A stretch of 32,019 bases of DNA, from NCBI GenBank assembly GCA_947627135.1, contig CANQUV010000019.1, forward strand, positions 1 through 32,019, in the 5' to 3' direction. A program made the translations under genes and the position numbers. Below, piece after piece: positions 7,576 to 15,591 of this stretch; position 1 is the stretch's first letter; each line of letters starts with the position of its first letter. Under the pieces are notes generated by a model. It did no database searches, was not told the DNA's origin, and worked only from the letters and a program-made list of their open reading frames with translations. This DNA is from an uncultured Clostridia bacterium (lineage in GTDB: Bacteria; Bacillota; Clostridia; Oscillospirales; Acutalibacteraceae).

Positions 7576-8631
7576 TTACATATTGCTGTTATTATTGCTG
7601 TCGTTATTATTACTGTTATTTTTCGGCGGTCTGTCAACCGAAATTCCTTCGTCCACTGTATCGTTACGAACAGATGTGTATGCTGAAAGTACCCAGCTGT
7701 ACTGACCTGTTGTAACAACTGAACCGCAATATTCGCAAACGCCTCCTGATGCCATTTCAAGCGGTGCTCCGCAGTTCGGACAGTTATGAGATTTAAGCAC
7801 ATTTGTTTCGTCTTTGGTTTTAACGCCCGTACTTCTCATAAATTTAAGCAGGTAACGCATTTCCCAGCGGTTTGTTGTATCGCCTCTTAAAACAGTGCCT
7901 GTCTTTTCGTCTATCTCATAATCAATAAATCTTGCGTTCAAGTACATTGTAACATACTCAAACTGCTTATCGTATTTATAAGCTGTAAGATATGCTGTGC
8001 TGACTGCAATATTTTCAATTTTATTAATAACGCCGTTTTGAATTTTACTCTCAACCTGCTTTTGAGTTTGATTATAGAGATTATCATGCATAACAACTCT
8101 GACTTTTGATAAATCTCTTGCACTCCAAGCCTCCTGTATATCAACAAATACCTGTTTGCCGAATGTGAGGAAGTCTGAAGTTGAGAAGTTTGGATCCTCT
8201 TCCTTAATAATTGCCTCAATTTGTGCAGTTCTGTCAGGAATAAGAATATGCTGTCCCTGCTGTGTTCCCTGACGAACGGCAGGACCAATATTTTTCTTTT
8301 TTAACTTTGCAAAAACTAATACTACTATTATAACAACTATAATAATTATGAAAATCGGTATATCCTCGATATCTATTGAGCCTCCGGAACTGCTGTGTCC
8401 ACCATAGTCTCCGTTATAATCGTAGTCATTACCGCCGCCCCAGTCGTTGCCGCCATCCCAGCCGCCACCGCCGCCGTAATCATTTTCGTTGCCGAAATCA
8501 AGCGGTGAAATATGTGTATATTTCTGTGGTAAAATATCATTACTTACGGCAGAAACACTTATACAGCTTAAAACAAGAGTTAACGTCATAATTGCTAACA
8601 ATACAATTTTTAAAAATTTTTTTCCTTTCAT
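7576..8631 (-). CDS. Tim44-like domain membrane protein with zinc ribbon
   Basis: A 351-residue protein, in order: signal peptide (residues 1-28, ending SVSA; a Cys at 23 gives a weak lipobox alternative), a Gly/Asp/Asn/Trp-rich low-complexity stretch (about 46-85), a transmembrane helix (92-110), and a Tim44-like domain (about 130-275). A four-cysteine zinc ribbon follows (C284, C287, C299, C302) and then an Asn/Ser-rich tail. Bacterial Tim44-domain proteins of this layout are known in Firmicutes but their job is not established; the domain in mitochondria binds membranes and the import motor. The frame runs further upstream to 8685, but GGGGTGATG just before the ATG at 8631 sets the start. 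It is monocistronic with its own terminator and divergent from tatD. After the single helix the C-terminal half is predicted to be cytoplasmic. Confidence 0.8.
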   Translation of the reverse strand: MKGKKFLKIVLLAIMTLTLVLSCISVSAVSNDILPQKYTHISPLDFGNENDYGGGGGWDGGNDWGGGNDYDYNGDYGGHSSSGGSIDIEDIPIFIIIIVVIIVVLVFAKLKKKNIGPAVRQGTQQGQHILIPDRTAQIEAIIKEEDPNFSTSDFLTFGKQVFVDIQEAWSARDLSKVRVVMHDNLYNQTQKQVESKIQNGVINKIENIAVSTAYLTAYKYDKQFEYVTMYLNARFIDYEIDEKTGTVLRGDTTNRWEMRYLLKFMRSTGVKTKDETNVLKSHNCPNCGAPLEMASGGVCEYCGSVVTTGQYSWVLSAYTSVRNDTVDEGISVDRPPKNNSNNNDSNNNSNM

Positions 8632-8693
8632 TACATCACCCCTAGATAATATTATAATTTTATAATAATTAAAACCAACAGTCAATAATTTTA

Positions 8694-8722
8694 TTGAAAA
8701 GATACTTATAAAATGTTAAAAT
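8694..8722 (+). promoter_or_regulatory. Promoter of tatD
   Basis: TTGAAA (8694-8699), 17 bases, TAAAAT (8717-8722). The ATG is only 18 bases beyond the -10, so the 5' leader should be about a dozen bases, just enough for the GGATGTG ribosome binding site. Confidence 0.7.
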
Positions 8723-8740
8723 ATTTTCGGATGTGATATT

Positions 8741-9511
8741 ATGAATAATATATTTGACGCTCATGCTCATTATGACGATAAATGGTTTAATGATAATAGA
8801 AACGATCTGCTTAACATTATGGAGAGCAAGGGAGTTTGCGGAATTGTAAATGCTTCAGTAAATTTGCAGACAGCAGAAACCGCAATAAGCTTTGCAAAAA
8901 AATATCCTTTTATTTATGCAACTGTGGGATTTCATCCTGAAAATATTGATGATGCTGTACCGGATTATCTATATAAAATGGAAGATCTTATAAAAAATAA
9001 AAAGGTTGTTGCAATAGGAGAAATAGGCCTTGATTATCATTGGGATATACCAAGAGATAAACAAAAAAAATTTTTTGAAGAACAGCTCCAATTTTCAAAA
9101 GATGTAAATATGCCTGTTGTTATACACGACCGAGAAGCTCACGGCGATACAATGGAAATGCTGAGAAAACACAGACCGCAAGGATTGGTACATTGTTTTT
9201 CGGGAAGCGTTGAGCTTATGAGAGAAGTAGTAAAGCTTGGAATGAGCATAAGTTTGGGAGGAGTTGTAACCTTTAAAAACGCAAAGCACAGCATTGAGGT
9301 TGCAAAGGAGATACCCATTGACAGACTTCTTCTTGAAACAGACGCACCCTATATGGCACCTGTTCCTTTCAGGGGCAAACAATGCAACAGCACTATGATA
9401 ATATATACGGCAGAAAAAATTGCCCAGGTAAGAAATATGGAGGTTCAAAAGCTTTTAGATATTACAAAAGAAAACGCCATGAGATTATATAATATAAAAG
9501 ATATAAAATAA
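8741..9511 (+). CDS. tatD: TatD-family metal-dependent deoxyribonuclease
   Basis: A 256-residue TIM-barrel hydrolase of the TatD/YabD family, usually a Mg-dependent 3'-5' DNase acting in DNA repair and turnover. Metal-binding signatures are present: DAHAH (residues 6-10, giving the HxH pair), GEIGLDYH (glutamate ligand), VIHDREAH and LVHCFSGS (histidines), and LETDAPYMAP (aspartate). Length is normal. The ATG is preceded by GGATGTGAT. It is a single-gene unit with a strong promoter and terminator, divergent from the Tim44-like gene. In many Firmicutes tatD follows metG in an operon; here the two are far apart. Cytoplasmic. Confidence 0.95.
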   Translation: MNNIFDAHAHYDDKWFNDNRNDLLNIMESKGVCGIVNASVNLQTAETAISFAKKYPFIYATVGFHPENIDDAVPDYLYKMEDLIKNKKVVAIGEIGLDYHWDIPRDKQKKFFEEQLQFSKDVNMPVVIHDREAHGDTMEMLRKHRPQGLVHCFSGSVELMREVVKLGMSISLGGVVTFKNAKHSIEVAKEIPIDRLLLETDAPYMAPVPFRGKQCNSTMIIYTAEKIAQVRNMEVQKLLDITKENAMRLYNIKDIK

Positions 9512-9514
9512 AAA

Positions 9515-9565
9515 AAGTCTGGCTCAAAACATAAAATCAGTGTTTTGAGACAGATTTGTTTTTTT
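9515..9565 (+). terminator. Intrinsic terminator after tatD
   Basis: A stem of about 17 bp with two G-T wobbles (9516-9532 with 9541-9557), a loop of eight bases (9533-9540) and a T-run to 9565. The repeat element at 9566 begins immediately after the T-run. Confidence 0.88.
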
Positions 9566-9653
9566 ACTTTATATGAAACTGCTCGCTGACAGTCGGGCAT
9601 AAAAGGGCGTTTATATATGGTGCTGTCTGCTCAAAGAGACAGCCCACCGGCTG
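9566..9653. repeat. Single copy of the roughly 90-bp dispersed repeat
   Basis: This 88-base stretch is clearly related to the four-unit array at 16785-17159. They share ACTTTATAT near the start, then TCGGG, AAAAGG, GTTTATATATGGTGCTGTCTG and CAGCCCACCGGCTG. It contains a hairpin GCTGTCT/AGACAGC (about 9621-9643), and on the minus strand CAGCC-GGTG-GGCTG. It fills the junction between the tatD terminator and the stop codon of the convergent Xre gene. All three frames are interrupted relative to the array, so it is not coding. Confidence 0.8.
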
Positions 9654-9654
9654 T

Positions 9655-9864
9655 TTAATAAGGTTTTTGATTATTAGTTCTGCCCAATATATAATCAATT
9701 GAAGTGTTGTAAAAATCGGCAAGTTTAATTAAAATTTGTGTGGGAATATCATTTTCGCCTGTTTCATATTTTGAATATCCCGTTTGTGACATTTCCAGTA
9801 TTTTTGCAAGTTCTTTTTGCGATAAATCTCTATCCTCTCTTAAATCTTTAAGTCTTTTATACAT
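9655..9864 (-). CDS. Xre-family helix-turn-helix regulator
   Basis: A 69-residue Cro/C1-type repressor: a single HTH_3 domain (KELAKILEMSQTGYSKYETG) followed by the common IDYILGRT ending. The frame continues to a GTG at 9873, but GAGG (about 9873-9876) is spaced eight bases from the ATG at 9864. Divergent from the 82-residue gene at 9956, with two near-identical palindromic operators between them, so it probably represses both itself and its neighbour. Such compact Xre regulators are frequent in phage, plasmid and chromosomal mini-modules. The stop codon abuts the repeat element. Confidence 0.88.
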   Translation of the reverse strand: MYKRLKDLREDRDLSQKELAKILEMSQTGYSKYETGENDIPTQILIKLADFYNTSIDYILGRTNNQKPY

Positions 9865-9892
9865 TTTTTCCACCTCAAAGGTATATTACAAT

Positions 9893-9932
9893 AACCTGAA
9901 ACAGGGTATTGTGTTTTAACCTGTTTTAGGTT
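9893..9932. promoter_or_regulatory. Twin palindromic operators between the Xre gene and its divergent neighbour
   Basis: AACCTGAAACAGGGT (9893-9907) and AACCTGTTTTAGGTT (9918-9932) are the same 15-base site in opposite orientation: the second reads AACCTAAAACAGGTT on the other strand. Each is a near-palindrome around a 3-base centre. Centres are 25 bases apart and lie between two divergent starts, as expected for operators of the Xre protein. Confidence 0.75.
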
Positions 9933-9955
9933 AAAGTGTTCAAGAGGTGATTCGT

Positions 9956-10204
9956 ATGGATTTATACAAAGATATTATTATTGAACTTTTAAAACAAGAG
10001 GAAATAAACATTGTTTTCCCCAATTTACAAACAAACATTAATAAAATGGCAGAAGCTGTATGCTATAAAACACTGAAAAAGATTAAAGCTGTCATTGAAG
10101 ATGACAGCCTAACAGATAAAGGATATTTTCTGAAAATTGATGAAATTGTAAGAGAATTTGAAAAAATAGGCAGCAAAGGGGGAAACCGTCACGATTTTGG
10201 TTAA
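9956..10204 (+). CDS. Conserved small protein of unknown function, divergent from Xre gene
   Basis: An 82-residue, probably cytoplasmic, helical protein. The C-terminal two thirds (ending KGGNRHDFG) resembles a small family widespread in Firmicutes with a conserved GG-RHDFG tail, but I know no function for it. No membrane segment or metal motif is seen. The frame opens at a GTG at 9947, but AGAGG at 9942-9946 is correctly spaced for the ATG at 9956. Its promoter must overlap the twin operators, so it is the likely target of the divergent Xre repressor. A toxin-antitoxin role is possible only by arrangement; nothing in the sequence shows it. Confidence 0.75.
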   Translation: MDLYKDIIIELLKQEEINIVFPNLQTNINKMAEAVCYKTLKKIKAVIEDDSLTDKGYFLKIDEIVREFEKIGSKGGNRHDFG

Positions 10205-10280
10205 TAACGATATTGTTACACAAAACATCAATTAAAAGTTATTTTAAAAAATCACGAAAATATATTATTATAATTATACA

Positions 10281-10316
10281 AAAAGTCCGGATCCTAACAA
10301 TCCGGACTTTTTATTA
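10281..10316. terminator. Bidirectional terminator between the small gene and murF
   Basis: AAAAGTCCGGAT (10281-10292) pairs with ATCCGGACTTTT (10300-10311) around a seven-base loop, with T-rich sequence on the plus side and A-rich sequence on the other. It serves both convergent units. Confidence 0.88.
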
Positions 10317-10318
10317 TT

Positions 10319-11686
10319 TTATTGTTTTAAAAATTCTGTTATTCTTTCAAAATGCATTGAATGAGACGCTTTTACAAGAACTGTATCTCCTTCTTTTAAA
10401 AGATTTGTTAAATTTTCTTTTGCTTCTTCTATATTTTCAAAATAAAAAGTCTGTGTACTTTCGATTTCGTTTTTTGCTCCTGCATAGATCTCTTTTGCAA
10501 GAGGTCCTACGGCTACTATAACATCTATTTTCTTTCGAGCGGCATATACGCCGATTTCATTATGCAATTGCAGTTCGGTTTTTCCAAGTTCTTTCATATC
10601 TCCTAAAACTGCGATCTTTCTTCCGCCGAAGTTTGCAAGAGTATCTATTGCTGCTTTTACGGAATTGGGATTTGCATTATAGCAGTCGTCAATAATCGTA
10701 AACCTTTGAGCTTTTATTAAATTTGCACGGCTCCCTACCGTTTTATAGCTTTCAATTCCGCTTATAAGCTGTTCATCCGACAATCCTAACGCTTTACCTA
10801 CCGCAACGGCTGCCAAAGCATTAGATACCATATAATTACCCAAAGCAGGAATAGTTACATTTAATTTTGTGCCGTCAAAGCAAAGAGTACATTCAACACC
10901 TTCTGTTCCCGTATTGTTTATATTTTCTGCATAATATTTATTACTGCTGTTTAATCCGTAAAATTCAGGTTTGATTCCACGAACCTCTTTAACTGTTATT
11001 AGCTTATCATCATCACCGTTTAAGAAAATTTTTGCGTTGTCAGCCATATTCTCAAACATTTCCGTTTTTGCTTTTAATACTCCGTTTCTGTCGCCTAAAT
11101 TTTCAAGGTGACAGCTTCCTATAATTGTAATAACACAGATCGTCGGCTTTACCATTTTGGAAATTCTCTGCATTTCCCCAAAATCTGAAATGCCCATTTC
11201 TATAACTGCAGCCTGATGTTCTTCCTCAAGACCGAACAAAGTTAACGGAACCCCAAGTTCGTTATTTAAATTGCCAATTGTTTTATGAACTTTAAACTTT
11301 TGGCTTAAAACTGAGGCAATCATCTCTTTGGTCGAGGTTTTGCCTACGCTGCCTGATATACCTATTACAGGAATATCAAAAAGCTGACGGTAGCTTTCTG
11401 CAATTTGTTTTACTGCTTCAAGGGTCGACTTCACTAATATATAGGATTTTTGGGGATTTTCGGGAGCTTTTTCACACAATGCACATACTGCCCCACGCTC
11501 ATAACATTTTTCAATAAATTCGTGACCGTCTACCCTTGCACCTTTAATTGCAAGAAATAAGCTTCCCTCTTTTATCTCTCGGCTGTCACGTTCAACAGAG
11601 GTAATTGGATAATCTAAATATTTTTCATCGCCGACAAATTTTCCTTTGCAGGCTTCTGCTACTTGTTTAAGAGTAAATTTTTTCAT
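10319..11686 (-). CDS. murF: UDP-MurNAc-tripeptide-D-Ala-D-Ala ligase
   Basis: Adds the D-alanyl-D-alanine dipeptide to UDP-MurNAc-tripeptide, the last cytoplasmic step of the peptidoglycan precursor. The 455-residue product has the MurE/F N-terminal domain (DSREIKEGSLFLAIKG, about 34-49). The central ATP-binding domain has GSVGKTS (112-118) and the HKTIGNLNNELGVPLT stretch. The C-terminal domain carries the DDCYNANPNSVKAA motif typical of MurF, and ILGDM-type VLGDMKELG. It begins 11 bases after ddl, which makes its substrate, so the two are coupled in function and transcription. It is the last gene of the cluster before the shared terminator. Confidence 0.96.
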   Translation of the reverse strand: MKKFTLKQVAEACKGKFVGDEKYLDYPITSVERDSREIKEGSLFLAIKGARVDGHEFIEKCYERGAVCALCEKAPENPQKSYILVKSTLEAVKQIAESYRQLFDIPVIGISGSVGKTSTKEMIASVLSQKFKVHKTIGNLNNELGVPLTLFGLEEEHQAAVIEMGISDFGEMQRISKMVKPTICVITIIGSCHLENLGDRNGVLKAKTEMFENMADNAKIFLNGDDDKLITVKEVRGIKPEFYGLNSSNKYYAENINNTGTEGVECTLCFDGTKLNVTIPALGNYMVSNALAAVAVGKALGLSDEQLISGIESYKTVGSRANLIKAQRFTIIDDCYNANPNSVKAAIDTLANFGGRKIAVLGDMKELGKTELQLHNEIGVYAARKKIDVIVAVGPLAKEIYAGAKNEIESTQTFYFENIEEAKENLTNLLKEGDTVLVKASHSMHFERITEFLKQ

Positions 11687-11697
11687 ATATGTACCTT

Positions 11698-12747
11698 TTA
11701 ATTATATTTTTTTAGAGAAATGTCTATAATCTTTTCGCAAAGTTCGCCGTAACTTAAACCGTCAACATTTGCTTCCTGGGGCAAAAGACTCGTTGGCGTC
11801 ATTCCGGGAAGTGTATTCGCCTCTAAACAATAAACATCTCCCTTTTCATCAAGCATAAAATCCACTCTGCCGTAAGCCTGCAACTTTAAGGCCCTAAAAC
11901 ATTCTTCTGCTGCACTTCTTAATTTTTTATCTGTTTCTTCATCAATATCGGCAGGACAAATTTCATCTGTAAGACCTGCCTGGTATTTTGACTTATAATC
12001 ATAAAATCCGGATTTTGGAATAATTTCAATGGGAGGTAATGCCTTGCCCTCTAAAACACCCACTGAAAACTCCCTGCCTTTAATAAACTGTTCTACTACA
12101 ATTTCTTTTTCGTATTTAAAGGCCTCTTTTACAGATTCTTTAAACTCTTCTTTATTATTTGCCTTTGTAATACCTACACTTGAACCTCCCGAGCAAGGTT
12201 TAACAACGCAGGGAAAACAATTCCATTTATAAATACTGCCGTTTTTTTCGTCTTCAAAATTATAGTAATATCCCGAAGGAGTTCTTATTTTATTCTGGAT
12301 CAATACGCTTTTTGTAAGTCCTTTATCCATAGCAAGCGCAGATCCGAGATATCCTGAACCTGTATATTTAATTCCTAAAACATCAAGCGTTGCCTGAAGT
12401 TTTCCGTTTTCTCCAATATCACCGTGGAGCGCTAAAAATGTAATATCTGCTTCTGCACAAATTTCCGCAACATTTCTGCCTAAAAATCGGTTTGTCTTAT
12501 CTTTTCGGGATTTTTTTACCTTCTCTAAATCGGGTATTTGTTCTGTTACTCTTGAATTTTCCTTAAAATCATAATTTTCTTTAAACAGAGCGTCAATATC
12601 ACAAATATCTTCTTCGTAACCTGTAAAAACATCTAACAGTACTACCTTGTGTCCTCTTTCTCTTAACGCCTTTGCTACCAAAGACCCTGATGATATCGAT
12701 ACATCCCGCTCTGTACTTAATCCGCCTGCAAGTACAACAATTTTCAT
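11698..12747 (-). CDS. ddl: D-alanine-D-alanine ligase
   Basis: An ATP-grasp enzyme making the D-Ala-D-Ala dipeptide for MurF. 349 residues. Visible motifs: LAGGLSTERDVSISSG at the N-terminus, FLALHGDIGENG, the ATP-grasp stretch KPCSGGSSVGITKA, the omega loop YDYKSKYQAGLTDEICPA, and C-terminal RVDFMLD and EANTLPGMTPTSLLP with the metal ligands. The Tyr in the omega loop indicates the dipeptide-forming type rather than a VanA/B-type D-lactate ligase, so no vancomycin-resistance inference is justified. There are 22 bases between the YjbQ-family stop and this start. Confidence 0.95.
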   Translation of the reverse strand: MKIVVLAGGLSTERDVSISSGSLVAKALRERGHKVVLLDVFTGYEEDICDIDALFKENYDFKENSRVTEQIPDLEKVKKSRKDKTNRFLGRNVAEICAEADITFLALHGDIGENGKLQATLDVLGIKYTGSGYLGSALAMDKGLTKSVLIQNKIRTPSGYYYNFEDEKNGSIYKWNCFPCVVKPCSGGSSVGITKANNKEEFKESVKEAFKYEKEIVVEQFIKGREFSVGVLEGKALPPIEIIPKSGFYDYKSKYQAGLTDEICPADIDEETDKKLRSAAEECFRALKLQAYGRVDFMLDEKGDVYCLEANTLPGMTPTSLLPQEANVDGLSYGELCEKIIDISLKKYN

Positions 12748-12769
12748 TTTTTACCCTCAGCCTTTCCTT

Positions 12770-13186
12770 TTATTCACCTATAATTTTAACCAATACATGC
12801 TTTTTGCGTTTACCGTCAAGCTCATAATAAAATATTTGCTCCCATGTGCCGAAATCAAGTCTTCCGTTTGTAATAGCACATACGACCTCTCTGCCCATAA
12901 TTGTGCGCTTGAGGTGAGCGTCTGCATTATCTTCAAACCCGTTATGTGCATATTGGCTGTACGGCTTTTCGGGAGCTAATTTTTCAAGCCATCTTTCATA
13001 ATCGGAATGCAGACCGCTTTCATCATCGTTAATAAAAACAGAGGCCGTTATATTCATCGCATTAACTAAAACCAGACCTTCCTTAACTCCGCTTTCATTG
13101 ATTGCCTGCTGGATATCTTCCGTAATTCTTACAATCTGCCTTCTTGCAGGAACATTAAACCAAAGCTCTTTTCTGTATGATTTCAT
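12770..13186 (-). CDS. YjbQ/UPF0047-family protein
   Basis: A 138-residue single-domain protein of the YjbQ (UPF0047) family, which often co-purifies with metal and has been linked to thiamin-phosphate-synthase-like activity in other bacteria. Its cellular role remains uncertain. The family signature [12 protein letters not shown] is present near residues 87-98, plus [13 protein letters not shown] near the C-terminus that closes the barrel. The start is supported by GGAGG seven bases upstream. It lies 11 bases after the MIF-like gene and upstream of ddl-murF, apparently in one transcript. No signal peptide. Confidence 0.92.
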   Translation of the reverse strand: MKSYRKELWFNVPARRQIVRITEDIQQAINESGVKEGLVLVNAMNITASVFINDDESGLHSDYERWLEKLAPEKPYSQYAHNGFEDNADAHLKRTIMGREVVCAITNGRLDFGTWEQIFYYELDGKRKKHVLVKIIGE

Positions 13187-13197
13187 AATTTCCTCCG

Positions 13198-13542
13198 TTA
13201 AAAATTAAAGCCGTTATAACCCCAATTTTCTATTTCCTGATAAGTTATATATATTTTATCTTGAGGAATATTAAGTTCTTCTTCCATAATTTTGCAAAAC
13301 TCTGCGGTAAATTTTTCATAATATTCTCTTGTAGAACTGCCAAAAAGCTTTATTTCACCCATAGCAATCGGGGTATCGTTTTTTCCGCCAAAGTATAAAT
13401 TACATTCAGGCGTTATATTTACCATAAGATATGGTTCACTTTTTCCGGGAAAAACAGAAATTGCTCTGCCTAACTTTGCTTTTACTGCAAGCTGTTCTTC
13501 CTGTGTTACTTTTTTACTGACCATTACATTTATAAAAGGCAT
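13198..13542 (-). CDS. MIF-like tautomerase-superfamily protein
   Basis: A 114-residue protein resembling eukaryotic macrophage migration inhibitory factor rather than the short bacterial 4-oxalocrotonate tautomerases. The start MPF gives an N-terminal Pro after Met removal, the superfamily's catalytic base. A Lys follows at the GK position (residue 34), corresponding to MIF Lys32. The order [26 protein letters not shown] and a C-terminal [17 protein letters not shown] parallels MIF strand by strand. The length matches MIF (about 115 residues). No signal peptide, as in MIF. The ATG is preceded by CGGAGGT. First gene of the cluster with yjbQ-like, ddl and murF. Its physiological substrate is unknown. 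Confidence 0.85.
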   Translation of the reverse strand: MPFINVMVSKKVTQEEQLAVKAKLGRAISVFPGKSEPYLMVNITPECNLYFGGKNDTPIAMGEIKLFGSSTREYYEKFTAEFCKIMEEELNIPQDKIYITYQEIENWGYNGFNF

Positions 13543-13658
13543 AAAAACTACCTCCGTTTAGTATATGATTTTTTATTTTACCACAATATAAAGTCATTTA
13601 AAAGTATTTTATGGAATATTTAAAATATTATTTTATTTCAAGTTTATATAAGCAAAAT

Positions 13659-13681
13659 ACAGGCGGAATTCTTCCGCCTGT
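13659..13681 (-). terminator. Hairpin after the HtrA gene
   Basis: ACAGGCGGAA (13659-13668) pairs with TTCCGCCTGT (13672-13681). On the minus strand it is followed by TATTTTGCTT, a modest U-tract. The remainder of 13543-13722 holds the presumed promoter of the MIF-like cluster (minus-strand TAAAAT just upstream of the gene with a weak -35) and nothing else I recognise. Confidence 0.75.
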
Positions 13682-13722
13682 AAACCTTATTTTGCTTTAT
13701 TATCCAATTTATATTCAGTTTA

Positions 13723-15591
13723 TTATTTCGCTTTATCTTCAACAAGAGTTACTTCAACCTCAAAGGTTTCTTCCGTACCGTTTATATACGGTGAACGGTA
13801 AACTTCCAGCTTTATTTTATCCCCGGGCTTATGGTTTTCAAGAACAGCGTAAACGTCTCCAAAGTTTGATATGCTTTCTCCGTCGATTTTTGTAATTATA
13901 TCATCTGCTTGTATGTCACTGTCCTTTAACGGGCCGTCCGGCTCAACTGAATCTACCAGAATTCCTGAAGGCAAATCATATATGGTCTTTTCCTGCGCAG
14001 TAACTGCAGTTCCTACAATTCCCATTTTTACTCTGCCTGCTATATATCCGTTTTTCATAAGCTCGTCTACAACGGTTTTTATTGTTTCGCTCGGTATCGA
14101 AAAACCCATTCCTTCATATTTTTCAGATACTATTTTTGAGGTATTCATACCTATAACCTGACCATATAAATTGCACAATGGTCCTCCGCTGTTTCCGGGA
14201 TTGATTGCTGCATCGGTCTGAATATATTTTACATTTGTATTGGACGGAACTGTTCTGTTAAGTGCAGAAATCACTCCGCTGGTCATTGAATTCTGGTATC
14301 CTATTCCTCCCGGGTTTCCAATTGCAACAACACTTGAACCTATACTCATATCTTCCGATTTGCCAAATGCTGCCGGCTTTAAGCCGGTTGCATCTGCTTT
14401 TAAAAGTGCAATATCAGTTCTTGAATCATAAGCAACAACACCTGCTGTATATTCTTTGCCGTCGCTTGTAATTACCTGAAATACATAAGCAGTTTTACTG
14501 TTATTAATTAAATGTGAGTTTGTAATAATATATCCGTCCTGTGAAATTACAATACCTGAACCCTGTGTCGCACATTGTGACACATCTGTTACTTCTCCCT
14601 TATAGCAAATAATCCCTACAACTGACTGGGATACTGCATTATATGTGTATTCGGAATTGTATTTTTCATTGTTTTTATCACTTACGGAATCACCTATTTT
14701 CAATCCTTCGTATTTTGGATTTATCTTATCGCTGTAATCAGATTCAGTGTACTCTTCCTGCGCAGCGGTAGGTTCATCTGTTTCATAATACCCTGTGGGA
14801 ATAATTGAATTTATATCAGTTGAATTTACACTTTGTCCCATAGAATAGCTTATCATGGCAACAAATCCGATCAAACAAAAGCCGAACAAAACACCAAGGC
14901 AGATTAGAAATACTTTTAAGCCCGTATTGTTTTTAGGCGCTTGATTTACGGGAGAATCAGGCATACCGTTATTATTGGCAGCATTATTATAAGGATTTAA
15001 CTGCTGATTAAAATTTTGATTTGTATATTGAGGATTTACATACGACTGGTATCCCTGATTATAAGGATAGTTTACATTACCGTTATTATTCTGCATATAG
15101 GGTTGAGGGTAACCTTGCATGGGGTACTGATTATATGGCGGCTGAACATTATTTTGATTATAATTTTGAGACTGTACATTTGTTCCGTAAGAATAATTTG
15201 CGCATGAATTATCTTGTGAAAATGACTGATTGCTTTCATAATTCTGCTGAGCCTGCACCGCCTGTTGATTTTGATGATTTATATGATTATTGCTATTTTG
15301 AAAACTCTGCGGAGGAATATCAGGAATGCCTAAATCATCCTCATTTTTATAATTACCGCCGTAATTCATATCATTTGTGCTGTTTGATTTAAAAATATTT
15401 TGACTTTCTTCATAAAAGTTGGAACTTTCAGCGGTTTTTTCATTTTGCTGGGAATCAGGAGCAATATTTTCTTTAATTTCTTCAGTGTTAAGACTATTTT
15501 GACGGGTAACATACTCATAGGATTTTGGCGGAAAATCCGGCTCTCTTGGGATATAATTTTTATTATCATAATTATCGTTCTGGTTATCCAT
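13723..15591 (-). CDS. HtrA/DegP-type membrane-anchored serine protease with Asn/Gln-rich N-terminal tail
   Basis: A 622-residue S1C protease for envelope protein quality control. Order: a cytoplasmic tail of about 220 residues very rich in Asn, Gln, Tyr and Pro, one transmembrane helix (225-249), a linker, the trypsin-like domain (about 320-515) and one PDZ domain (about 530-618). The catalytic triad is H360 (ITNSHLI), D393 (SRTDIALLK) and S468 (NPGNSGGPL). The protease and PDZ domains should be outside the membrane. Length exceeds typical Firmicutes HtrA (about 400-550) because of the tail. CGGAGG precedes the ATG, and a consensus promoter lies at 15637-15665. Single gene, divergent from fba. 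A CtsR/CssR-type operator was not identified. Confidence 0.93.
   Translation of the reverse strand: MDNQNDNYDNKNYIPREPDFPPKSYEYVTRQNSLNTEEIKENIAPDSQQNEKTAESSNFYEESQNIFKSNSTNDMNYGGNYKNEDDLGIPDIPPQSFQNSNNHINHQNQQAVQAQQNYESNQSFSQDNSCANYSYGTNVQSQNYNQNNVQPPYNQYPMQGYPQPYMQNNNGNVNYPYNQGYQSYVNPQYTNQNFNQQLNPYNNAANNNGMPDSPVNQAPKNNTGLKVFLICLGVLFGFCLIGFVAMISYSMGQSVNSTDINSIIPTGYYETDEPTAAQEEYTESDYSDKINPKYEGLKIGDSVSDKNNEKYNSEYTYNAVSQSVVGIICYKGEVTDVSQCATQGSGIVISQDGYIITNSHLINNSKTAYVFQVITSDGKEYTAGVVAYDSRTDIALLKADATGLKPAAFGKSEDMSIGSSVVAIGNPGGIGYQNSMTSGVISALNRTVPSNTNVKYIQTDAAINPGNSGGPLCNLYGQVIGMNTSKIVSEKYEGMGFSIPSETIKTVVDELMKNGYIAGRVKMGIVGTAVTAQEKTIYDLPSGILVDSVEPDGPLKDSDIQADDIITKIDGESISNFGDVYAVLENHKPGDKIKLEVYRSPYINGTEETFEVEVTLVEDKAK

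Noticed and set aside
8376..8591. Arg/His-rich plus-strand open frame
   Set aside because: It is the antisense shadow of the Gly/Asp-rich region of the Tim44-like gene and has no start signals.
9655..10204. Prophage or integrated element
   Set aside because: Only a regulator and one small gene are present, with no integrase, structural or lysis genes and no visible attachment sites.
11698..12747. Vancomycin-resistance-type D-Ala-D-Lac ligase
   Set aside because: The omega loop carries the Tyr typical of D-Ala-D-Ala ligases, and no vanH or vanX is nearby.
15021..15392. Plus-strand open frame of 123 codons
   Set aside because: It is antisense to the Asn/Gln-rich tail of the HtrA gene. The low-complexity codons leave the opposite strand open by chance.
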